This document shows positions 43,171 through 54,570 of a stretch of DNA of 64,000 bases, piece by piece (position 1 is the stretch's first letter; each line of letters opens with the position of its first letter). The stretch is from Taxillus chinensis (Eukaryota; Streptophyta; Magnoliopsida; Santalales; Loranthaceae). The stretch lies in contig CM042090.1 of assembly GCA_023512835.1 (NCBI GenBank), positions 51,695,365 to 51,759,364 on the forward strand. The letters are read 5' to 3'. The notes under the pieces are model-generated. The model did no database searches. It was not told the DNA's origin and was given only the letters and a program-made list of their open reading frames with translations. The translations under genes and the position numbers were made by a program.

Positions 43171-45088
43171 TGTAATGACCCGTGTGTAAGGATGATAACG
43201 TGCATTTATGCCGTTATTTTATAGCCTATTCAGGGTATCAAAGAGCTTGTTTAGAGCCTTTTTAGTACCATATTTCATATATATTTGCTCTAACCCCAAG
43301 AAAGACACTGCTTGTGCTGTATATGTGTTTTTGAGCTGTTTTGGGCAGATTTTTGGATGATTTCTTCTCTAGTCATCAGCTAGACTACACTATCTCCTAA
43401 AGAGGGAGCTTGTGGCAACTTATGATCTCAAAAGGAGGCATTTTGAAGGCTACAAGCGACAAGGCTGCAAGAGGTCTCTTCACACTATTAGTGCGGAACA
43501 AACATTTTGATTTATTTGACTGCGAAGATGGCCTTAACAATATCACGTGCAGAAGGGAAAGTTGCTTCAAATGATGCCCTTTACCTCCCATAAAAATTTC
43601 AGAGCAAAAGGACAACAAAATATTTTGCACGTGATATTGGGATATGATTTTTTTGACCTAGTAGGAGGCTTCAGATGATCTCACGTGCAGAACAAAAGTT
43701 GCTCCAAATGATGTCATCTATCTCTCATAAAACTTTCAGACCATTTGGAGGTGCATATGAAAATGACCTTTTTCACGGGCAAGGATATTTTTGCATGGAA
43801 GGCTTCTATCTGATGTGATAAAGTGCCGGGTGAAGTTTCAGAGCAAATGGAGGTGCCCGTGAAAATGACCTTTGTCACGGGCAAGATTATTTTTGCATAG
43901 TCACCTTTGTTTTGTTATGCTGATGATTTTTCTCTTCTGGAGCTTGATCCAATTCTGCTTTGTTTAAGGTGTTTTTAAGGTTTGAATGAAGAATAAGGGT
44001 CACTTACCAAAACGACGTCGTTTTGGCTGCGACCACATTTATAATTAGGGCACACCTTTTATAACCCTAATTTGGCCCACTAAATCCTATAAATAGGGGT
44101 CTTTGGAGGCATTGTAAATCATCTTGAGTGGGAGAATCTGATCTGAGTTCTAAAAAGAGCTATAGCCATTGCTAAAAGATCGGATTGTCCTTGGCAAGGA
44201 GTGAGTTTGGGCAGCGACGCCTGGAGTCTTTGGAGGCTGGAGTCCTGGTTCATCTTGGGGTCTTCCTTTATTGTCCTGGTATCGTAATCATGTTCTTTCC
44301 TGTGATTGTTATTGTTTTTGTCATGATTATGGAGTAGTCTTGTTAGTCTAGGGGAGCAATGTAGCCCCCAATAAATTGTAGTCAGTTTGGTTATGGTTGT
44401 TCAATAAAATAGAATTCAGTTCTTGTTTAATTCACTTGTATGAAAGCAAATGCCTAATTTATGCATGATTAGGTAATCTTAGCCCTTGTCTAGGGTGGAA
44501 AACTAGTGAATTAGATTTAATATTGCATGATGGACCAAGTTTGCAACTATTAGATTGTTTATCTACCTTGATCACTTTTATTCACATGGACCAAATGGGA
44601 TAAAAGCCTTAAATCTATCTTAGCATGGACCAAATGTAAGATAGGTAGGAGATAATCAACATGAACATGAACTAGAACATAAATCAAGAACAAGAGCCAT
44701 AACCAAACTATTACAATCGATTGGGTGGTAAACATTGTGACCCTAGATCCTTAATCACTGAAATTTATCTACCAAAAGCTTGCCAACATTCTGATTTAAT
44801 CATCTTTCGTTCACATTATTTGTCCAACAAAAAAATCAATTGTCCAGACATAAAATCAACTTGTTAGCTTAGTGCTTGCTGCTTAACAGCATTAGCTACC
44901 TCCCTGTGGGTTCGACAATCGGAGTCTTAACACTCCATTTTACTACTTGACCAGTGCACTTGCTGCAAAACCTTCAGACATAATTTATGCGGGTCAAAGG
45001 AGTTAACCACAAACACCTTGGATGTTGGTGCACAAGTTTGAGGTAAGAGATGAGCCCAAGAGGGGACTTTTGGGATGTGCATGTGACA
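43171..45088 (+). repeat. LTR remnant related to the chromovirus LTRs
   Basis: It starts TGTAATGACCCGTG, close to the start of element E's LTR on its sense strand (TGTAAGGACCCGTA), and may end at ATGTGACA (45088). It shares with E and F a module like GACCTAGTAGGAGGCTTCAG with AAAGTTGCTCCAAATGATGT and TTTCAGACC. A perfect 20-bp palindrome with core AAAACGACGTCGTTTT (44007-44026) and a TATA box TATAAATA (44088-44095) mark a promoter. No TSD is recognisable (gaata left, agtga right), so it is a remnant or solo LTR of uncertain family. No ORF is supported. Confidence 0.55.
44007..44095 (+). promoter_or_regulatory. ACGT-core palindrome and TATA box in the 43171 LTR
   Basis: The palindrome at 44007-44026 contains AAAACGACGTCGTTTT and is perfect over 20 bp. 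TATAAATA follows at 44088-44095, 61 bp downstream. Confidence 0.6.
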
Positions 45089-45532
45089 AGTGATAACATG
45101 CATTTATGCCCTAGGAAGATGCTATGCATATACAGGCGCTTTTAGGCTGTTTTGTCAGGTTTTGGAGATTTATTTTGACCAAGTAGATGGGCTCAGATGA
45201 ATTGGCGTGCAGACCAAAAGATTCTTAGAATGATGTCTTCTATCTACCACAGAAGTTTCAGGCCAAACGGACGTGCACGTGAATTGGACCCATTTCGCGT
45301 GCAAGGTTTTTATTGCACGGATGCCTTTTTCATGATGCAAGGAGGCTTGGGGTAAAGTTTGAGTGCAATTAGAGCTGCACGCCAATTGGGGAATTGGCGT
45401 TCAAATTGGCGTGCAGGCATATTTTTGCATGGTTACCTTAGTTTTGTTATTCTAATCATCTTTTCCCAAAGGACAATGTTGAAATTGTGGATATTTTGGT
45501 GTGTTTGGATGTGGGAAGGTCATAGCTTGTTC

Positions 45533-45611
45533 CATCAAAACTACGTCGTTTTGATGCTAGGATTCACTTAATCAAAACTACGTTGTTTTGATGTTGTGTT
45601 GTCTATATAAG
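45533..45611 (+). promoter_or_regulatory. Two ACGT-core palindromes and TATA box in F's LTR
   Basis: Copies around AAAACTACGTCGTTTT (45533-45556) and AAAACTACGTTGTTTT (45571-45592) precede TATATAA at 45605-45611. Confidence 0.65.
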
Positions 45612-45663
45612 GAGGAGAAGCTCCTCTATTTTAGGTTTAGGGTTTGTTGCTCCACCAACCGTC

Positions 45664-45665
<2 letters not shown>

Positions 45666-45707
<42 letters not shown>
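45666..45707. repeat. (GA)n microsatellite
   Basis: About 42 bp of pure GA in F's LTR just downstream of the TATA box, where E's LTRs carry a CT run on the opposite strand. Confidence 0.95.
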
Positions 45708-45710
<3 letters not shown>

Positions 45711-46210
45711 AGGAGAGCTTCTGGTTGCTACCGGGCGTCTTGCGTGGGTGATCGGTGTCTCGTGGGCGGACGGTGTTCGGCGTGGGAATAGAATATTGCT
45801 GTGTTATTGCATTTTACTTGAGGTAGGGGTTCTGTTTTTGCTAATCCCTCTCTGTCCTAGGGTTCTTGAGTAGAATTCGGTCTATACCTGCTATTATATA
45901 TATATAAATCATATAGGTGTGATCTCCTATATGGATGTTGGCCTTCAATGGCATTTTGGTGTGATTCTGTTGTTGCATGCTATATGTTCGATGAAATGCC
46001 TGTGTGAATATAGTTGTGTGTATATGCCTATTACATGTTTGGTAATATGCCTGTGTGGCTGGACTTGTTATTTGGTGTATATATGCATGCTAGGTGTTTG
46101 TTCTATTGCCTGAATGGCTGGGTTTGTGCACTTGTGAACGGGTGCACACCAAGTGTTTGGTTTTATGCTTAAGTGACCGTAGTGTGTGTTGTGTGCATGA
46201 CTGTGGTATC

Positions 46211-46340
46211 TGGCCTGAAGAGGCGGTTAAATTACTTTGCCTAAGAGGCAGTTAAACCAGTGGCCTGAAGAGGCGGTTAAACTACTTTGCCTGAGAGGCA
46301 GTTAAATCAGTGGCCTGAAGTGGCGGTTAAATTACTTGCT
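46211..46340. repeat. 50-bp direct repeats in F's LTR
   Basis: Units starting TGGCCTGAAGAGGCGGTTAA at 46211, 46261 and 46311 (the last partial), exactly 50 bp apart. Each unit contains an internal near-repeat (GAAGAGGCGGTTAAA and TAAGAGGCAGTTAAA). Confidence 0.9.
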
Positions 46341-46862
46341 TGAAATGTGGTTTGTTAGCCAGTGTGGCTGGGGCTGGGGTTACGCCCGCTTGTGTCGAAT
46401 GTTTTATTTTTTTTCTAATACTGCCACGTCACTACACCTGTGCACATGCATGTAGCCGCTAGGAACATGGGAAGGGTTGGGGAGACTTGATCCCTACTGA
46501 GCTGTGGTTGCTCACCCCTCCTACTGTGTTTGCTTGTTTTCCAGGGACTTATAGGCGTTAGGTGGATACACCAAGGTGGAAGACCATCTTCGTTTTATCG
46601 TTCACTTCAGTAAATGTAATTTTATAATTTATGTAACCCCAATGGGGGGAAATGTACTAAGGGATTGAATTGTAGTAAGGAACCTGGTTGGTTTGTGAAC
46701 CTTTGATGTTTAATATTAAATAAAGATGTAGCTTGTTTGATTTATTTAATTGTTAGTTTTTCTTGTGTGGCATACAGTGATCCAACCTCGTTGCCCTTCG
46801 TGTGGGTGAATGGGGAGTCACGTACCGATTTCCCCGAGTCGGAAATCCGGGGCGTGACAGTA

Positions 46863-46880
46863 TGGTATCAGAGCATGGTC
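46863..46880 (+). promoter_or_regulatory. Primer binding site of element F (initiator Met tRNA)
   Basis: TGGTATCAGAGCATGGTC starts 3 nt after the LTR. TGGTATCAGAGC is the standard complement of plant initiator tRNA-Met used by many chromoviruses and copia elements. Confidence 0.9.
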
Positions 46881-47279
46881 TAGTTGGCCTAGGGTAGTGG
46901 GCGGACCTGGTTATCCTAAGTCCTTTGGGGGAGCCTGGAGGGACATGCCTGATCAACATGGTCCTCTTTGAGCCTCCAAGGTGTACTTAGGGTAGTCCAG
47001 TCTTGTGGTAGGATTTGCATGCATTGGCATTAGGGCACTAGTTGCATTTGCTGTGAATGTGTGCTAAATTGTGGAAATTGTGGATAAGATAATATGATTA
47101 AGTGTGAAATGTGCAACTCTGATTTGTTTGGCAATGCATACCAAACTGTGAAATGTGATTGATACAATGTATGTGTGTAATGTCATGTGATAGTGGAATT
47201 GATCAGTGGGGTAGAGGTAGTGATGCAATAGATTATAAATTCGTTTTGACGTTTGTGCTTCTTACTTCGTGTAGTAAGA
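46881..47279 (+). other. Element F leader
   Basis: Non-coding leader between primer site and gag; nothing else seen. Confidence 0.6.
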
Positions 47280-48973
47280 ATGCCGCCGAGGAGAGAGACA
47301 CGTGCGTCCGGGGCAGTGGCTGATGAGTCATCTGCCCATGAGGGTCCGGGTGCGGGACGGTCCGTTGGAGGGCATGCGTTGTTGCTGGCACAGCTACGAG
47401 AAGGCATCCGGCTGGAAGTACGAGAGCTACGAGAGGAACTCCGGCAGGAGGTTCGGGAGGAGGTGCACCGTGAGATGGCAGCACACCAGGTGGTGCCACC
47501 ACCACCACCACCAGTAGGGGAGCTGCCTCGTGAGCGTGAAAGTTCGCTGGGTGGCGTACCGACTCATGCAGAGGATGACATGGTGACACTGTTCCGAAAG
47601 GAACAACCTCCGCGATTCAAGGGGGAAGGTGATCCCGTGGTAGCTGAGTAGTGGTTAAGGCAGATCGAGCATGTGTTCTCCTTTCTCCTGCCCAGGGAAG
47701 AGGATAAGGTGCGACTGGCCATTCGGCAGCTGGAGGGGGATGCTTTGGAGTGTCGCGGGGAGCCGTGCGGTGCAACTCATGCTTTGGGAGGAGTTCTTGC
47801 AACTATTCCATGATGAGTTCTTCCCGGAATCAGTGAGATGGCAGAAGAGGGAAGAATTCGGCAGCCTGAAGCAGGGATCCAGGACGGTACCTGAGTATGA
47901 GCGGGAGTTCCGGAGCTTGAGTAGGTTTGCTCCTGAGACTGTGGCAAGGGAGGACCTGAAGGCCCACAAGTTCACTTTGGGCCTTAGTGAGATGGTAGAA
48001 GAGGGAAGAATTCGGCAGCCTGAAGCAGGGATCCAGGACGGTACCTGAGTATGAGCGGGAGTTCCGAAGCTTGAGTAGGTTTGCTCCTGAGACTGTGGCA
48101 AGGGAGGACCTGAAGGCCCACAAGTTCACTTTGGGCCTTAGGCCAGCCCTTAGGCAGAGGGTGGCAATTCTACGCTTGAAGACCTATGCTGAGGTTGTGG
48201 AGACGGCCCACATAGCCGAGAGATAGCTGGATGATGGGAAGCAGGACCCTCACGGTCGCCAGTTGTAGAGTGGGCCTGGTCGAGATGCAGGGCCCAAGAG
48301 GCTCAAGACGGAGGAGAGGGATAGTAGTTCTTTTGGCAGTCGGGGTCAGACATCTGTGAACCCTGGGAGGTTCACCTTTGGCGGCGGAAGACAGGGTGGT
48401 CCATCTGGGGGTCTACCTAGCAGTTGTCACTGCTGTGGAGAGCAGGGTCACTTCAAGGGGGAGTGCCCCAAGAAGGACTGGCGATGCAACAACTATGGAC
48501 GAGAGGGCCATTTGCGCCGGGTTTGCAGGAGTGGCAACAGGGCAGCGGTGGGCGTGGCATCCAGCGTGGGGAGTGATGCTAGCTTCCGTACACCAGCTGA
48601 GAGACCAGCCCGTCAGTGGCAGGCCAGCCAGGCAGGATCCAGTCAGACCCGACCTCAGGGGAGGCCAGAGCGACAGCAGGCTAATGCTAGAGGCAGTCAG
48701 GGCGGGAGCCGCCCAGTGAGTGAGCCGACCAATGGCACGGGCCAAGGGAGAGTGTTTGCACTGAATGCGACACCCTGGGAGGAGGCTGAGCTACCACCTC
48801 CGCCGGTAGAGGAGGGAGCAGGACCATCGGTGGTTAGAGGTACTCTTTTGATCTCCCACATGCTTGCTTCTGTTCTCTTCGATACGGGTGCATCGCGTTC
48901 TTTTATTGCTAAGCTTATAGTTGAGGGCTTGGGGTTAACGTGTGTCGAGGCGGAGAGGCCCTTAGTTGTAGAG
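47280..48973 (+). pseudogene. Element F: gag and start of protease
   Basis: The start is the ATG at 47280 (MPPRRETRASG), matching E's MPPRRVTRA. The gag N-terminus is open to a TAG at 47649 (VVAE then WLRQIEH), then the capsid reads LFHDEFFPESVRWQKREEFG and RTVPEYEREFRSLSRFAPET. A 154-bp tandem duplication (47833-48140) and a small deletion near 47755 shift the frame. From 48356 a clean frame carries the knuckle CHCCGEQGHFKGEC, a second knuckle lacking one Cys (CNNYGREGHLRRVC), a low-complexity linker and the protease start SVLFDTGASRSFIA with active site DTGA. It is cut at PLVVE by element E. Confidence 0.88.
47833..48140 (+). repeat. 154-bp tandem duplication inside F's gag
   Basis: 47833-47986 and 47987-48140 are near-identical, both starting GTGAGATGG. 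Length 154 is not a multiple of three, so the second copy is out of frame and gag stops at 48048. E has a single copy. Confidence 0.93.
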
Positions 48974-50206
48974 TGTCACGCCCCAATTTCCTTCCACTTG
49001 GAAATGAGTAGTGACTGCCCATGCCCGCACCCGAAGGGACAAGGGGTTGGTGCAAGCACCTTAAAAGGACTTCTGGCACGGGTGTTGTCCCAAACCTGCA
49101 CAACCAGGCTAACATGCCAAGGGGCATGCTCCTACTCCCAAACCATGCACACAAACACAAATTGAATAACAACATCTCATTTTATTTCATTTCAAAGACT
49201 AAATGTTTATTACAACCCAGTCGGGGAAAAACCTCTATGAAGCCAGGTGTACTGTTACAAATAAAACCAAACCAAATTCCAGAACATAAAACCACGAGCA
49301 CGACAAAGGAAATAACATAAAACTCCCAGTCTCTGGGACCTAGCTCCTCAGCCTTCACCTACCGCCTGCTAAACCCTGCAAAAGGACAGTTTATAGGAGG
49401 GGTGAGCAAACCATAGCTCAGTAGGGATCCAGTCTCCCCCGGCACCCGTCCCGCTCTACAACATGCATGATATGTGTATGCTTGTGCTCGTGTCGTGCCT
49501 CAGGCTAAAGCAGCAAACATCACCCAGTAAACACTCTTTACCTGAGCCCGCACTGAAGGGCAGAGGACACCCCGCCACCACGGCGACATGACATACCACA
49601 TCCAGGCGAATGTTGCATGGACACCAATGCAACATTTTCCACCCGAGTCAGATATGGTCAACCACCTCCTCGGGCGCCATACCTACCCTCAGGAATGGGT
49701 CTAGACTTAGCCCACCGTCGTGAGTGCTACACCGAGACTCAGGACCACGTCCTGGCCAAATCTCAAGGGGTCCAAATATTGTGCCTGGCCCATATCTCGG
49801 CTCGGTCTCAAACAGACCAGCAAAACAACATAGCATTACATCTCAACATGTAAACTCAGACGAGCATTTACACTTTATTTCGAGAGGGACCAACATGGTC
49901 GATACAAGCCACACACATCAGCCTCACGGGCTTTTTATCAAATACAAATCAAACACAGACACACCAGTCACACAGGTATATCATCGACACCCATATACAA
50001 GGTCTCACATGCATTATATTGAATACATGGCATGCAAGCCTCAAGGCATTTTATCAAATACATAGTGTGCGGGCCTCACAGACATTTCATCAAACACATG
50101 GTGGGCATAAACAAACCCAGAAAATCCTCAGGCCAAATTCAACATCGAATCAACGAACATGCCATCAAGGCCAACATCCATATAGGAGATCACACCTATA
50201 TGGATT

Positions 50207-50244
<38 letters not shown>

Positions 50245-50954
50245 CAAATATCCGAGAACAGAGGAGAGTTAGGAAGAACATGAATCCCTACCTCAGACTT
50301 TTGTCCTAACCTCTACGCTAGACACCTTCCAACGACGCGAACCACCACGGCAACTGCCCGGAGATCCTCTCTCTCTCTCTCTCTGGCAGCAGCTGCAGCA
50401 AAGAAGAACACAAGAACCCTAAACTCAAACTCAAGCCCTCATTATATAGACACTACCCACATCAAAACGACGTAGTTTTGATTAAGTAAATCCCATGATC
50501 AAAACGACGTAGTTTTGATCACACAAGTTAGCACCTTTCCGCACCCATATAGGCCAAAATACTCAGAATTTCAACATGGTCCTTTGGAGGAAGATCATTA
50601 GAATGTCAAAACCAAGGGAACCATGCAAAAATATGGCTGCACGCCAATTTGAACGTGAATTCCCCAATTCACGTGCAACTCCATATACACTCCAAATGCG
50701 CTCAAACTTCACCCCTAGCCTCCTTGCATCATGTAGAAGACAACCACACTTGCACGTGAAATGGACCCATTTCACGTGCACCTCACATACACGTCCGTTT
50801 GGCCTGAAACTTATGTGGTAGATAGAGTACATCATTCTAAGCATCTTTCCTTTTGCACGTGAATTCATTTGAGCCCATTCACTAGGTCAAAATCTAGAAA
50901 AAAACCCTACTCAGAAGGCAAAACTGTGACTAACTCAAGGTACGGGTCCTTACA
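48974..50954 (-). repeat. Element E 3' LTR (left)
   Basis: 1981 bp; in sense TGTAAGGACCCGTACC to GGGGCGTGACA. It contains an (AT)n run (50211-50244), a (CT)n run (50367-50384), TATATAA on the minus strand (about 50442-50448) and two ACGT palindromes (50461-50482, 50497-50520). Confidence 0.94.
50442..50520 (-). promoter_or_regulatory. ACGT palindromes and TATA box in E's left LTR
   Basis: Two copies of a motif around AAAACGACGTAGTTTT (50461-50482 and 50497-50520, the latter 24 bp including GATC ends) lie just upstream, in sense, of TATATAA at about 50442-50448. The right LTR repeats them at 57928-57949 and 57964-57987. Confidence 0.65.
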
Positions 50955-50970
50955 TCCTCTCCCCCTTAAG
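50955..50970 (-). promoter_or_regulatory. Polypurine tract of element E
   Basis: On the minus strand CTTAAGGGGGAGAGGA directly precedes the 3' LTR. Confidence 0.88.
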
Positions 50971-51190
50971 ACTTTTTGTCCTTGAAAAGAAAAGGTGGAA
51001 TGAAAGAAAACAATCACAACCAATGCATAGGCCTCTAACACCCTCTAGCACAAATTGATACACAACAAATCACAAATTATTTCACACATTTATACACTCC
51101 ACATGGTCATGTAGCGATGTTATATTCTCAGGTTACCTAACTAGTTGGGCAAATACTTAATTATGTTGAAGTTTGATGCTTGCCCTCCTC
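50971..51190 (-). other. Element E 3' untranslated stretch
   Basis: Short AT-rich non-coding sequence between the chromodomain end and polypurine tract; nothing else seen. Confidence 0.6.
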
Positions 51191-51197
51191 CCTTCCT

Positions 51198-51480
51198 TCA
51201 GAGTTGTTCGTCCTCGAACAGATCAGGATAATGACCACGCATCTCAGCCTCGCGTTCCCAGGTCTCTTCCTCCAGCCCTTGGTGTTGCCACAACACCCAA
51301 ACCAACGGAATAGTCTTACCTCGCAGCTGCTTCTCGCGCCTATCTACAATACGGATGGGTGCCTCAACAACAGACACATCCTCTCCAAGATCCAGGGTAC
51401 CCCAATCTAGCACGTGTGTGGGATCTGGATGATATTTCCGCAACTGGGATACATGGAAAACATTATGAACTCGCTCAAAC
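51198..51480 (-). pseudogene. Element E: chromodomain at the integrase C-terminus
   Basis: A frame of 81 codons ending at 51198 reads HVLDWGTLDL, then PIRIVDRREKQLRGKTIPLV, WVLWQHQGLEEETWEREAEM and RGHYPDLFED. This is the chromodomain of plant chromoviruses, thought to direct integration to particular chromatin. It is in a different frame from the integrase core, so a frameshift lies between. Confidence 0.9.
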
Positions 51481-52470
51481 TAGGTGGTAACGCCAACCTA
51501 TAAGTAACAGGTCCAACTCGCTCAAAATCTCGAACGGTCCAATGTACCGAGGGGACAACTTGGACCCAGTCCCAAATCTCTTATGCCCTCTCCAGGTGGA
51601 GAAACACGAAGGAATACGTGGTCTCCCACCAAAAACTCCAACAATCGGCGTCGGCGATCCGCATAAGACTTCGTGCTACTCGAGCGTAATGAAGGCGTTG
51701 CCAAATCAGTGAAGAACTTTTGTCGTAGCCTCCTGGACCAATTGAGGTCCTAACATAGCTGCCTCTCCGCCTTCTACCCAACATAATGGAGACCGACACG
51801 GTCGGCCATACAATGCCTCAAACGGGGCCATCCCAATCGAAACCGTAACCGTTATTATAGGCAAACTCCACCCAGAGGAAGGTGGGAAGCCCATGATCCT
51901 CCAAAATCAAGTACGAAGCCCTCAACAAGTCTTCCAATGTTTGAATGGTCCTCTCGGACCGACCATCGATCTCGGGATGGAATGCGGTACTCAAATTAAG
52001 TCGGGTTCCTAATGCTTCCTGCAGACCTCCCCAAAATCGGGATGTAAACCGCGCATCCCTGTCCGAAACAATAGACAAGGGCACTCCGTGCGGGTGGACA
52101 ATCTCATCAACATACAACTGGCTTAACGTGCCGATAGAGTCGCGCTCTCGAATTGCCAAGAAATGGGCTGACTTAGTTAAGCGGTCCACTATGACCCAAA
52201 TCATGTCCTTCCTCCCGAAGTGGTAGGAAATCCCATCACGAAGTCCATGGTAATATGCTCCCACTTCCACTCGGCTACCAGGTAAAGGCTGCAATTGACC
52301 GGGGGTCGTTGGTGCTCTGCCTTCACTTACCGACGGGTAAGGCACCTGGAAACAAACTCTGCTACCCTCCGTTTCAGCCCCGGCCACCAGAATCGGCGCG
52401 AACGGCATGATACATCTTAGTTCCTCCTAGATGTACAGCCAAACGGGAATGATGAAATTCCCTCAGACAT
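51481..52470 (-). pseudogene. Element E: pol, integrase
   Basis: The core (51818-52408) has KDMIWVIVDRLTKSAHFLAI (first Asp), VPLSIVSDRDARFTSRFWGG (second Asp), AFHPEIDGRSERTIQTLEDL (Glu) and ends in WVEFAYNNGY before a shift. MAPFEALYGRPCRSPLCW and the linker follow in other frames (51522-51894). The upstream zinc finger (about 52390-52470) is decayed, although LAVHLGGTKMYH can be read. Confidence 0.9.
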
Positions 52471-53335
52471 CCTCACGCAAGGGAGGTGGTACTATCAAAC
52501 GCCCCCCGAAATTTCAGCTCATGCTCAACTCCTTCGTCCGGCTCTCGACGGCTCTCCCGGCCTCTATCCTGGGCCCGGATCACCTCACGATCCACGTCGC
52601 CTAACTGTCCCTCACGGACATGCTGATACAACTCCGGTATCACGGTGAGAGGACACAGGATAGCTCCCTCACTGCTGAAAGCAGGTTGCACCTGAAGCAC
52701 TGCCAACTGCTCCATCATTTTCCATTCTCTCATGGAAACCTCAGCTTTCCCTTTTCTACTTAGCGCGTCGGCTACTAAATTTCCTTTCCCAGGCGTGTAG
52801 GAGAGCGTGAAGTCAAACATTTGCAGGTACTCTACCCACCTCCGTTGTCGTAAATTTAGGTCTCTCTGGGTGAAGATATACTATAGGCTTTTGTGGTCAG
52901 TATATACCACAAATTTCTCTCCCAACAGGTAATGTCGCCAAGACTTCAGGGCAAAAATAACTACTGCTAACTCCAGGTTGTGTGTTGGGTAGTTTTGCTC
53001 ATGGGACTTCAGCTGTCGCGAGCCGTATGCTATGACTTGGCGTTCTTGCATCAGAACACACCCCAGTCCAACGCGAGACGCATCACAATACACCTCGAAT
53101 GGCACTCCCTCCTGCGGTAGACTCAACACCGGTGCAGTAGTCAGGCGAGTCTTCAACTCCTCGAATGCCTGCTGGCACTTGTCCGTCCACTCGAATTTGG
53201 TTCCCTTCCGTGTAAGAGCTGTCATGGGCGCCGCCAACCGAGAAAATCCTTCCACAAAACGCCGGTAATACCCTGCCAGACCCATGAAACTCCGGATCTC
53301 AAAAACATTTGTGGGCCTCTTCCAAGATGCTACGA
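52471..53335 (-). pseudogene. Element E: pol, RNase H and RT connection
   Basis: It reads [54 protein letters not shown] (RNase H Asp), [20 protein letters not shown] and [13 protein letters not shown] near 52883 follows, in place of an expected Gln or Asn. The rest, FTLSYTPGKGNLVADALSRK, is open from 52820. The frame before MGLAG is broken near 53287-53336. Confidence 0.92.
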
Positions 53336-54194
53336 ACTAAATCTTGGTTGGGTCCACTCTAACTCCTTCGGCAGATACCACATGCCCAAGAAAATGCACC
53401 TCTCGCATCCAGAAGTCACACTTGCTAAATTTAGCATACAAGTGATGATCTCGTAGCGTCTGCAGCACCACGGCCAAGTGCTCCTCATGCTCAGCTTGGG
53501 TTTTGGAGTACACAAGGATGTCGTCAATAAATACCACCACGAAGGAATCCAGGTATGGGGCAAATACCTAATTCATTAGATGCATGAACACGGTAGGTGC
53601 GTTCATGAGCCCAAAAGGCATCACTAACCACTCATAGTGTCCGTATCTGCACCTGAACGCCGTCTTAGGAATGTCTTCGCTCCTGACCCTCAATTGATGA
53701 TATCCCGAACGCAGGTCGATTTTTGAGAACCACCGTGCTCCACTCAGCTGGTCGAATAAGTCATCGATCCGCGGCAAAGGGTATTTGTTCTTTACCGTTA
53801 CTTGATTCACTTTCCGATAATCAATGCAAAGTCGCAACGAACCATCTGCTTTCTTAGCAAACAAGACCGGTGCACCCCAAGGTGAGGTACTAGGACGGAT
53901 AAAACCTTTATCTCCCAGTTCCTTTATTTGCTTCTGAAGCTCCCGCAACTCAGTAGGTCCCATCCGGTATGCTACTTGTGAGATAGGTCCCACCCCTGGC
54001 AATAGTTCAACCGTGAACTCGATACTTCTGTGTGGAGGCAACTCCAACAACTCCCCAGGAAAGACATCCAGGAAATTTTCGACAACATCTGGCCACAACC
54101 TTTTCTCTAAGTTACCTTCCTCCTCAAAGGTTAGGGTGGCAAGCCTATGGGTAATATTGCCCCATAGCTCCCTCGTCGGTCCAGCCTCTCCCAA
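53336..54194 (-). pseudogene. Element E: pol, reverse transcriptase
   Basis: The first frame (53568-54194) carries [76 protein letters not shown] and [18 protein letters not shown]. After a TAG near 53570 comes [20 protein letters not shown] with active-site FIDD intact, then [20 protein letters not shown]. Few changes separate it from a complete RT. Confidence 0.94.
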
Positions 54195-54570
54195 AGATTC
54201 CTATCCCATTCACCCACTAGGGTACAGGAAGATCTTGTGGGTGTTGTAAATGATACTCATCGCCTATAGCAGTCAATCTTAGCCCGAAAGGCCATCAACC
54301 AGTCCATCCCCAGAATCAAACTAAAAGTCCTCATGGGCATTACGTACAAATCAAATGAGAGGTCAACCTCTCATATCATAAGCGCACACTCTCGACACAT
54401 TTGGTGGATCAACTCCACACCTCCCATTGGGGACTCGACCCTCAGAGGTCTATCAGCCTCCACACAATCAAGTCCAAGGCTCTCCACCAAGGACTTAGCA
54501 ATCAGGGAACACGAAGCTCCGGTATCAAACAATGCAAAGAACAACAGTGCGAGATATTAGAATAGTACCT
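54195..54570 (-). pseudogene. Element E: protease
   Basis: The minus-strand frame around 54440-54545 reads FALFDTGASCSLIAKSLVES with the aspartic protease DTGA motif, then LRVESPMGGVELIHQMCREC and, after a break, SFDLYVMPMRTFSLILGMDW. It aligns with F's protease split between 48973 and 58426. Confidence 0.85.

Larger units (their letters stand above)
45083..46859 (+). repeat. Element F 5' LTR (left edge uncertain)
   Basis: It ends GGGGCGTGACA, as in E. From about 45165 it aligns with E's LTR in reverse complement (AGAATGATGT, CTATCTACCACAGAAGTTTC). The left 80 bp differ, containing TGATAACATGCATTTATGCC, nearly a copy of 43193-43212, so the true start (45083 or 45091) is unsure. It holds two ACGT palindromes, a TATA box, a GA microsatellite and 50-bp repeats. 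Confidence 0.75.

Noticed and set aside
45666..45707. (GA)n as a GAGA-factor site
   Set aside because: A plain microsatellite explains it; the length varies between related LTRs and no independent support exists.
43171..46859. A single 3.7-kb LTR for element F
   Set aside because: E's LTR of the same family is about 1.98 kb, and two TATA/palindrome promoter sets lie within the stretch, so two LTR-derived units are more likely.
47833..48140. Link between this 154-bp duplication and the 154-bp period at 1-713
   Set aside because: The sequences are unrelated; equal length is coincidence.
48356..49165. Apparent ORF running past 48973
   Set aside because: The last 190 bp are the antisense LTR of element E; the real F frame is cut at 48973.
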